A stretch of 64,000 nucleotides of DNA, from assembly GCA_965215155.1 (NCBI GenBank), contig CBDCCY010000004.1:992001-1056000 (forward strand), written 5' to 3'. The stretch's first letter is position 1; each line of letters opens with the position of its first letter. Below the pieces are notes generated by a model, which was not told where the DNA came from, ran no database searches, and worked only from the letters and a program-made list of their open reading frames with translations. A program made the translations under genes and the position numbers. Shown one piece after another: positions 59,056 through 64,000 of this stretch. This stretch comes from JAGWAJ01 sp965215155 (GTDB taxonomy: Bacteria; Acidobacteriota; Vicinamibacteria; Vicinamibacterales; UBA8438).

Positions 59056-60276
59056 ATGCGAGCGGGCGTCGCTGGCGGTTCGCGATGCGTCTTGGGGATT
59101 GACCTCGCCTGTCGGACCTGGAATGACATCGGTTCCGCGCTGATCCGGTTCGACGACCGTCACTTCGTGGAGACCGTGCCCGGGGCGATCGGGTGGCCGC
59201 GGGAAGACTTGACGCCGGCTGCCGTAGCCGCAACAGTCGACGCCTTCGCTCGGCGGCATGATGTCATGGCGGTTTCGATGGATGGCCCGCAAGGTTGGCG
59301 GGATCCTGCCGCACCCGCGCATCGGCCAGGGGTGGGGCGCGCTTCCGAATACGCAACCCGGACTCCGGGCAAGACCGGACCCCAGGGCGTGGCGTTTCCG
59401 TCGACGTTCCTTCGCTGGATCCGGTTCAGTATCGACGTATTCGACGCCCTTCTGCGTCATTCCGACGTCGCGCTTGTCAACCATGGCTCGGAAGACGTAC
59501 ATCCGCGTTCGGCGGGCTATTGGCTGACCGAGTGCTTCCCGACGTCGACGTGGCGCACGTCCGGGCTCGATCCGCTGCCGGGGCACCGGCGAGCGCCTCC
59601 CGATGTCGTCGAGCGGTTCGCGCGACGTCTCGCGGGCGCGTTTGTTCTACCAGCCAGCGCTGTCACCCGTGACCATGACGATCTCCAAGCTGTGGTTGCG
59701 GCGCTGCCGGCGGTAGGGTTGCTCGGGGGACCAGCGAAGGCGTATGCACGAAGTGAGCCGGCGCGCTCGGTTGGTGGGGTGCTCGTCGAAGGCTTCATCT
59801 GGGACGCGGCGCCAGCCAGCGGGACGGTCGCGCCGATCACAGCCCCTCTGGCCGGAAGTACGGTGCTCATCGACGAACGCGACACCGCACTTGAGTCGTG
59901 CGTCGACCGCGGTGCAGCCCTGTTCCAGAATCTCGTGCTGCGAGCGAACGAGGGTGAGGCGACGGGCATCAGCTACAAAGGCTTCGTCGAGCACGTGCAC
60001 GACGTGCCCTTCAGGGAGCTTCGGGGCCGAGAGTGGTCCCAAGCCGATACCGGTGACGTGTTGCGCCTCGCGGACCAGATTACGGATGCTGAGGGGCGGC
60101 AGCCCATCCGCCGCGGCGATGTCGTCATCGAGGCGGGTATGGATACCTTCATCTGGCAGAAGAAGCCGCCGCACGACAGGTCACCGCGCGCGTGGAACAA
60201 GGGCTTGCCGTATTCCCGCGCAGAGTGGTTGGCGGTCTTCCCGGATTGGGGTCGCCGGCTCATCGACGGCTCGTGA
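59056..60276 (+). CDS. DUF429 family protein (RNase H-like fold)
   Basis: 406 residues. CVLGIDLACRTWNDIGSALI is the first strand with the Asp of the DUF429/RNase H-like fold. VMAVSMDGPQGWRDPAAPAH and FPSTFLRWIRFSIDVFDALL follow, then GYWLTECFPTSTWRTSGLDP, HDDLQAVVAALPAVGLLGGP and an extended C-terminal domain (VEGFIWDAAP, VLRLADQITDAEGR, WNKGLPYSRAEWLAVFPDWG). DUF429 proteins are predicted nucleases of unknown role. The extra C-terminal half is longer than in typical 250-residue members. Confidence 0.82.
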   Translation: MRAGVAGGSRCVLGIDLACRTWNDIGSALIRFDDRHFVETVPGAIGWPREDLTPAAVAATVDAFARRHDVMAVSMDGPQGWRDPAAPAHRPGVGRASEYATRTPGKTGPQGVAFPSTFLRWIRFSIDVFDALLRHSDVALVNHGSEDVHPRSAGYWLTECFPTSTWRTSGLDPLPGHRRAPPDVVERFARRLAGAFVLPASAVTRDHDDLQAVVAALPAVGLLGGPAKAYARSEPARSVGGVLVEGFIWDAAPASGTVAPITAPLAGSTVLIDERDTALESCVDRGAALFQNLVLRANEGEATGISYKGFVEHVHDVPFRELRGREWSQADTGDVLRLADQITDAEGRQPIRRGDVVIEAGMDTFIWQKKPPHDRSPRAWNKGLPYSRAEWLAVFPDWGRRLIDGS

Positions 60277-60388
60277 GGAGCGTCGCCCTCATCCCGTGCC
60301 CCTGGGCATGGAAGTTGGCTGCCGGCATCCCGGAGCTCCGCCGGCTCAGCGGGAATCCAGTCTGGTGGTCGACCGAATTCGACCCGCG

Positions 60389-61975
60389 TCACATGCCCCA
60401 GACGGTGATCCTCGCGCCGCCGGCGGCTTCCTCGCGACGGAAGACCTTCTCGTCCCAGGACTTGCCGCCGGCGCGGTCGAACATCACCAGGTGCCCCGCG
60501 TCGGCGGCACAGCGGTCCATGTAGGCGCGGGTCTGCTCCAGGCCGGTGCGTACCGTTGCCTCCAGGCTTCCCCGCAGTAGCTTGCATTCGATCACGGTCT
60601 TGCGGCTCCGCCGACCGTCGCCGGTCGCGGGCCAGACGATCAGCAGGTCGGTGCGCATCCGGCCCAGGCCGTACTCGCGCTCGACGCGCCCTCCGCTGTT
60701 GACGATGCGCTGCAGGAACGCCTGCAGCAGGAGCTGCGGGCCGGCCTCCTTGTACTGCAGGCCGTCCACCCAGTGCTCGGAGTGCTCGCGGAAGAACTGC
60801 TGGAATGCGGCCAGCAGGTCGTCGACGAGCAGGTCGCCGTCGGGGCCGACGTACCAGGCCGGATCCTGGGCGAGCATCTCCTGGGTCGACCAGGTGAGCT
60901 CGCGGGGGATGACCTCCTGGTAGATGGGGTTGGCGATCGCGAGCGGGCGGTCTCTTCCCACGAGACCCAGGTCTCGGACGTACTCGATGTCGTCGGCCGG
61001 CACGGCCTCGGCCTCCGGGTCGCCGCTCAGCAGCGGCCCGACGACGCGGCGCACGCGTTCCTCCTCCAGGTGGAGGGTCAGCCGGTCCAGGTGGGTCTCG
61101 CGGCGCAGGACGAGCTGCTCGCGGGCGTCGCGGATGGCTTCCACCGTTATCGGCAGCTCGCGATCGCGCCCCGCCCGGTTCCGAAAGCAGGCCTCGTACG
61201 CGAGCGAGTTGACCAGCCAGGGTTGCCCGCGGGTCGCGTTCCAGACCTCGCACAACGCCTCGTCCGTCCATGCCTGCCCGCTCTCCGCCGTGTGCTGGGC
61301 GAGCAACGCCTGCACCTGCTCCCGCGAGAAGTCGCCCAGCCGCAGGGATTCCGCCTTGACGTTGAACGCACTGCCGCCGGCGACCAGCGCGTTCTCGGCG
61401 CGGGAGTGGATGCGGTAGTCGCGCACGTCGCGGACGCCGCACAGGATGACGCTCTGCGGGAAGCTGCGGGGACGGTCCGGGTAGCCGGCGCGGAGCTGCC
61501 GGAGCACGGACAGGAGAGTGTCGCCGATGAGGGTGTCGATCTCGTCGATCAGCAGCACCAGCGGCCGCGCGCCGGCCTCCGCCCACCCGCCGAGGACCTC
61601 CTGCAGGGCTTCGTGCGGGCCGACCTCGGCCAACGCTTCCCGCCAGACGCCGCGTAGATACGACTCGCCCAGGCCGGTCCGCTCCTGGCGCGACAACGCG
61701 CCCAGGATGGCCTGCATCGCGGCGCCGACGTCCTCCCGCGCCGACTGACCGGTCTCCACGTTGACGTATACGCAGCGGTACTGCCCGCTACCGTTCAACT
61801 CGTCTCGCAGCGCTCGCAAGATGGTCGTCTTCCCCGTCTGCCGGGGCGCGTGCAGCACGAAGTACTTCTTCCGCTCGATCAGGCGCAGCAGCTCGTCCCG
61901 GTCGAGCCGCGCGAGCGGCGCGATGTGGTAGTGGTCCTCCGGGATGATGGGGCCGGCCGTGTTGAACTCGCGCAT
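60389..61975 (-). CDS. ATPase with C-terminal PD-(D/E)XK nuclease-like domain
   Basis: 528 residues from ATG 61975 (MREFNTAGPIIPEDHYHIAP). Walker A is HAPRQTGKTTILRALRDEL (residues 42-51), Walker B LVLLIDEIDTLIGDTLLSVL, then SVILCGVRDVRDYRIHS as sensor region: an AAA-like NTPase. The C-terminal segment MRTDLLIVWPATGDGRRSRK followed by TVIECKLLRGSLEATV gives D...E-C-K, a PD-(D/E)XK active site. The frame extends further 5', but that part is not protein-like. The family is common beside mobile genes and is a candidate defence-type NTPase-nuclease; no system name can be given. Confidence 0.85.
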   Translation of the reverse strand: MREFNTAGPIIPEDHYHIAPLARLDRDELLRLIERKKYFVLHAPRQTGKTTILRALRDELNGSGQYRCVYVNVETGQSAREDVGAAMQAILGALSRQERTGLGESYLRGVWREALAEVGPHEALQEVLGGWAEAGARPLVLLIDEIDTLIGDTLLSVLRQLRAGYPDRPRSFPQSVILCGVRDVRDYRIHSRAENALVAGGSAFNVKAESLRLGDFSREQVQALLAQHTAESGQAWTDEALCEVWNATRGQPWLVNSLAYEACFRNRAGRDRELPITVEAIRDAREQLVLRRETHLDRLTLHLEEERVRRVVGPLLSGDPEAEAVPADDIEYVRDLGLVGRDRPLAIANPIYQEVIPRELTWSTQEMLAQDPAWYVGPDGDLLVDDLLAAFQQFFREHSEHWVDGLQYKEAGPQLLLQAFLQRIVNSGGRVEREYGLGRMRTDLLIVWPATGDGRRSRKTVIECKLLRGSLEATVRTGLEQTRAYMDRCAADAGHLVMFDRAGGKSWDEKVFRREEAAGGARITVWGM

Positions 61976-62001
61976 GTCCCAGTGTCGCACTCGCGGGATC
62001 C

Positions 62002-62523
62002 TCAAGACTCGGCCCGGCGACCGGTCCGCCAGATCCAGATCAGCGCCCCGAGGACGCCGATCCCGAGTGCGCGCCGCGAACCGCTCACGAAGACCACCGC
62101 GCCGTTGACGATCATGAACAGGAAGACGCCGCGGACGACCGTCGTGAGGACCGGAGGCCGCCGCCTGTGGTGAGCGGGCGCGAGCTGCCACCAGAGCCCC
62201 TCCGCCACCCAGATCACCGTGAACGCGTAGTTCACCCAGAGCCCGCCACCCCAGTCGAGACCGAAGTACGCTTCCGTCCGGGCCGCGGTGTACGCGTACG
62301 CAGCGGCGTGGCTCCAGTCGTGATGGATCGCGAAGGCCGCCGCGACATGGCCGAGATAGACGAGTGCTGCGAGCAGCCAGATCGGACGCGCCCACGCCGC
62401 CGGCGGCCGCCGCGCGCGGCCCGCCTCGCCCGCAACGTAGAGCGCGAGCGCCGTCCAGATCGTCAGCGCGACCACGGGCGACACCGCGATCGTCGAAGGA
62501 GGCACTCGGCACCTTACCAGCAC
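62002..62523 (-). CDS. Small integral membrane protein
   Basis: 173 residues with about five hydrophobic segments: VSPVVALTIWTALALYVAGE, PIWLLAALVYLGHVAAAFAI, GLWVNYAFTVIWVAEGLWWQ, VVRGVFLFMIVNGAVVFVSG and ALGIGVLGALIWIW. Histidines in HHDWSHAAAY and the short loops suggest an inner-membrane protein, but no family is assigned. It lies 26 bases upstream of the ATPase gene on the same strand. Confidence 0.75.
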   Translation of the reverse strand: MLVRCRVPPSTIAVSPVVALTIWTALALYVAGEAGRARRPPAAWARPIWLLAALVYLGHVAAAFAIHHDWSHAAAYAYTAARTEAYFGLDWGGGLWVNYAFTVIWVAEGLWWQLAPAHHRRRPPVLTTVVRGVFLFMIVNGAVVFVSGSRRALGIGVLGALIWIWRTGRRAES

Positions 62524-62611
62524 GGGGGCCGGCGCGAGTAGCGCGGGCCGATAGAGCGATCATAAGGCGAAGATTGTGTTATGCTGCCGACAGGTCGACT
62601 CAAGGAGAGCA

Positions 62612-63439
62612 ATGCAGTTTGGTGGTCCGTGGACGGTCGAGAAGCTCACGATTCTGGAGGCCTACCTCGACGCGTACACGACGGCGTTGAAGCATCAGGC
62701 CTTCGAGCTGATCTACATCGATGCGTTCGCCGGTACCGGACAGATCGAGTCGCAGGCGGAGGACGGCGACAAGATGGAGTTCCTTCGCGGTTCCACCGAA
62801 CGGGCACTCCGCGTTCGGGACAAGCCGTTCGACGAGCTGATCTTCATCGAGAAGGACGCTGCGCGGTGTGCCGAACTCGGCGAGCTGCGAGACCGCCACC
62901 CGGGACGCAGGATCAGGATTGAGCGTGCAGAGGCGAACGACTTCTTGAACGGCCTGCACAAGGATTGGAGCGCCTGTCGTGGCGTCCTGTTCCTCGACCC
63001 CTTCGCTACCGAGGTCGAGTGGTCCACGTTGAAGCGCATCGGGAATCTCAACGCGCTCGATGCCTGGATCCTGGTTCCGGTGTCCGCCATCGTTCGGATG
63101 CTGCCTGCCTCTCGACAGCCTGACTACATCTCGCCGCAATGGGCGAGTCGTCTGACGAGCGTCTTCGGCGACGAGAGTTGGCGCGGCTTGTACCGCGACG
63201 ACCCGCAGTTGACCCTGTTCGGTGAGCCCCGGTCGATTCGAGAGAGAGGCGTCGACGGCCTCGTCAGCATCTACAAGGAGAATCTGGAGAGGGTATTCGG
63301 TGAGCGATTCTTGCGGACGTCCAGGCGCCTGGTCGGCTCGACAGGGTCACCGCTGTTCGAGTTCATGTTCTGCGTTGGCAGTCCAACTGGAATCGGTGTG
63401 GCGAAACGCATCGCGAAGCACATCCTGGACGAGATGTAG
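62612..63439 (+). CDS. tcmP: Three-Cys-motif partner protein TcmP
   Basis: 275 residues. WTVEKLTILEAYLDAYTTAL, FELIYIDAFAGTGQIESQ and DELIFIEKDAARCAELGELR, then ACRGVLFLDPFATEVEWSTL, match TcmP, which has a Rossmann/methyltransferase-like core (YIDAFAGTG glycine loop, LDPF catalytic-like motif). TcmP is defined by its constant pairing with a three-Cys (Gp37/Gp68, DUF5131) protein, which follows here after 4 bases. Start 62612 (MQFGGPW) was chosen over an upstream frame extension; AAGGAGAGC is the ribosome site. The biochemical role is not established to my knowledge. Confidence 0.9.
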   Translation: MQFGGPWTVEKLTILEAYLDAYTTALKHQAFELIYIDAFAGTGQIESQAEDGDKMEFLRGSTERALRVRDKPFDELIFIEKDAARCAELGELRDRHPGRRIRIERAEANDFLNGLHKDWSACRGVLFLDPFATEVEWSTLKRIGNLNALDAWILVPVSAIVRMLPASRQPDYISPQWASRLTSVFGDESWRGLYRDDPQLTLFGEPRSIRERGVDGLVSIYKENLERVFGERFLRTSRRLVGSTGSPLFEFMFCVGSPTGIGVAKRIAKHILDEM

Positions 63440-63443
63440 AAAC

Positions 63444-64000
63444 ATGGCGACGCGATCCGGCATCGAGTGGACCGAGACGACGTGGAATCCGGTCACCGGG
63501 TGCTCCAAGGTGAGCCCGGGGTGCGCGCACTGCTACGCGGAGCGGATGGCGAAGCGGCTGCAGGCCATGGGCGTGCGGAAGTACGGTCGAGGATTCGACG
63601 TCGCGGTGCATGCCGCCGCGCTCGACGAACCGTTCCGGTGGAGAGACCCGCGCCTCGTGTTCGTCAATTCGATGTCTGATCTGTTCCATCCTTCCGTGCC
63701 GCCGGCCTTCATCGAGGCCGTGTTCGCCACCATGAATCGGGCCTCTCGGCACACGTTTCAAGTCTTGACGAAGCGGCCGGAGCGGGTCGGCGCGATCGAG
63801 GGTCGATTGCGTTGGACGCACAATATCTGTCTCGGCGCCAGTATCGAGTCCGAGCAGTGGCTCGACCGCCTGGAACCGCTAACGAGCACAGCCGCCCGAA
63901 CGAAGTTCCTGTCACTCGAACCGTTGCTCGGTCCGTTACCCGGGCTGGACCTGACCGCAATCGACTGGGTGATTGCGGGCGGCGAATCCGGGCCCGGGGC
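63444..64000 (+). CDS. Phage Gp37/Gp68 family (DUF5131) three-Cys protein, 3' end outside the window
   Basis: The first 185 codons are visible. SGIEWTETTWNPVTGCSKVS, then PGCAHCYAERMAKRLQ, holds the three cysteines (C20, C27, C30) that define the family and resemble an iron-sulfur or radical-SAM-like site. RLVFVNSMSDLFHPSVPPAF and HTFQVLTKRPERVGAI, then LSLEPLLGPLPGLDLTAIDW and VIAGGESGPG, are the standard continuation. Found in phages and bacterial islands next to TcmP, as here. The window ends inside the gene. Confidence 0.92.
   Translation, partial: MATRSGIEWTETTWNPVTGCSKVSPGCAHCYAERMAKRLQAMGVRKYGRGFDVAVHAAALDEPFRWRDPRLVFVNSMSDLFHPSVPPAFIEAVFATMNRASRHTFQVLTKRPERVGAIEGRLRWTHNICLGASIESEQWLDRLEPLTSTAARTKFLSLEPLLGPLPGLDLTAIDWVIAGGESGPG

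Noticed and set aside
62002..62563. 5' extension of the 60389-61975 ATPase across the membrane-protein region
   Set aside because: Upstream of MREFNTAG the frame reads Arg/Gly-rich sequence antagonistic to the membrane-protein gene on the same strand; the membrane frame has clear hydrophobic segments.
1..64000. CRISPR repeat-spacer array
   Set aside because: No regularly spaced 25-40 bp identical repeats were seen on either strand; the only regular series are the 12-bp phased TGTGA repeats.

Overview
The window is high-GC bacterial DNA. Several families point to an Acidobacteriota member, probably of the Vicinamibacteria type, most likely from an environmental or metagenome assembly: an 'ADOP'-type duplicated ABC permease, a coupled DUF1592/DUF1552 gene pair, a DUF5916 outer-membrane-like protein, PQQ quinoproteins, a secreted cyclase and a secreted ankyrin protein. 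This placement is inferred from gene content only.

Bases 1-32800 are an accessory island dominated by defence and recombinases. After the tail of an HsdR and a DUF6429 gene comes a complete type III-B CRISPR effector operon: cas10/cmr2, cmr3, cmr4, cmr5, cmr6, cmr1 and a CARF-HEPN (TIGR02710/Csm6-like) gene. cmr4 is split by a group II intron with its own maturase. No CRISPR array, cas6 or cas1/cas2 is visible. Next is a Recombinase-In-Trio (RIT) element, with three overlapping tyrosine-recombinase genes and 28-bp inverted ends. It is flanked on both sides by inverted 5' fragments of an IS66 transposase. A minus-strand type I modification operon follows: hsdM, hepT, an mntA-like nucleotidyltransferase fused to hsdS, duf6978 and duf1828. 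Then come three phage-type integrases and two integrase N-terminal remnants. Downstream of each of the three integrases lies a copy of a non-coding module made of 12-bp-phased TGTGA repeats followed by a three-way-junction-like inverted-repeat structure with conserved loops and compensatory stem changes. I could not match this module to a known element; it is the main candidate for something undescribed.

Bases 32800-43820 look like chromosomal backbone: ADOP permease, pyrF, a secreted MBL hydrolase, a secreted ankyrin protein, and the DUF1592 plus DUF1552 pair. A second accessory patch (43900-48420) is a minus-strand four-gene operon of two unknown proteins, an MBL-fold protein and a GIY-YIG nuclease. 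The nuclease gene is cut by an ISL3-family element with a readable target duplication. The rest (48600-64000) mixes backbone genes (DUF5916, cyclase, PQQ dehydrogenase, DUF429) with nuclease/ATPase genes (a DUF4143-type ATPase, a NucS-like nuclease, an ATPase fused to PD-(D/E)XK, and a TcmP/Gp37-Gp68 pair).

At least four otherwise intact genes (DUF6429, the cmr6/cmr1 junction, hepT and the PQQ dehydrogenase) each appear to lack a single base, most simply a G or C in a short G/C run. Long-read consensus error is a serious alternative to real pseudogenisation, and reading frames at those points should be treated with caution.
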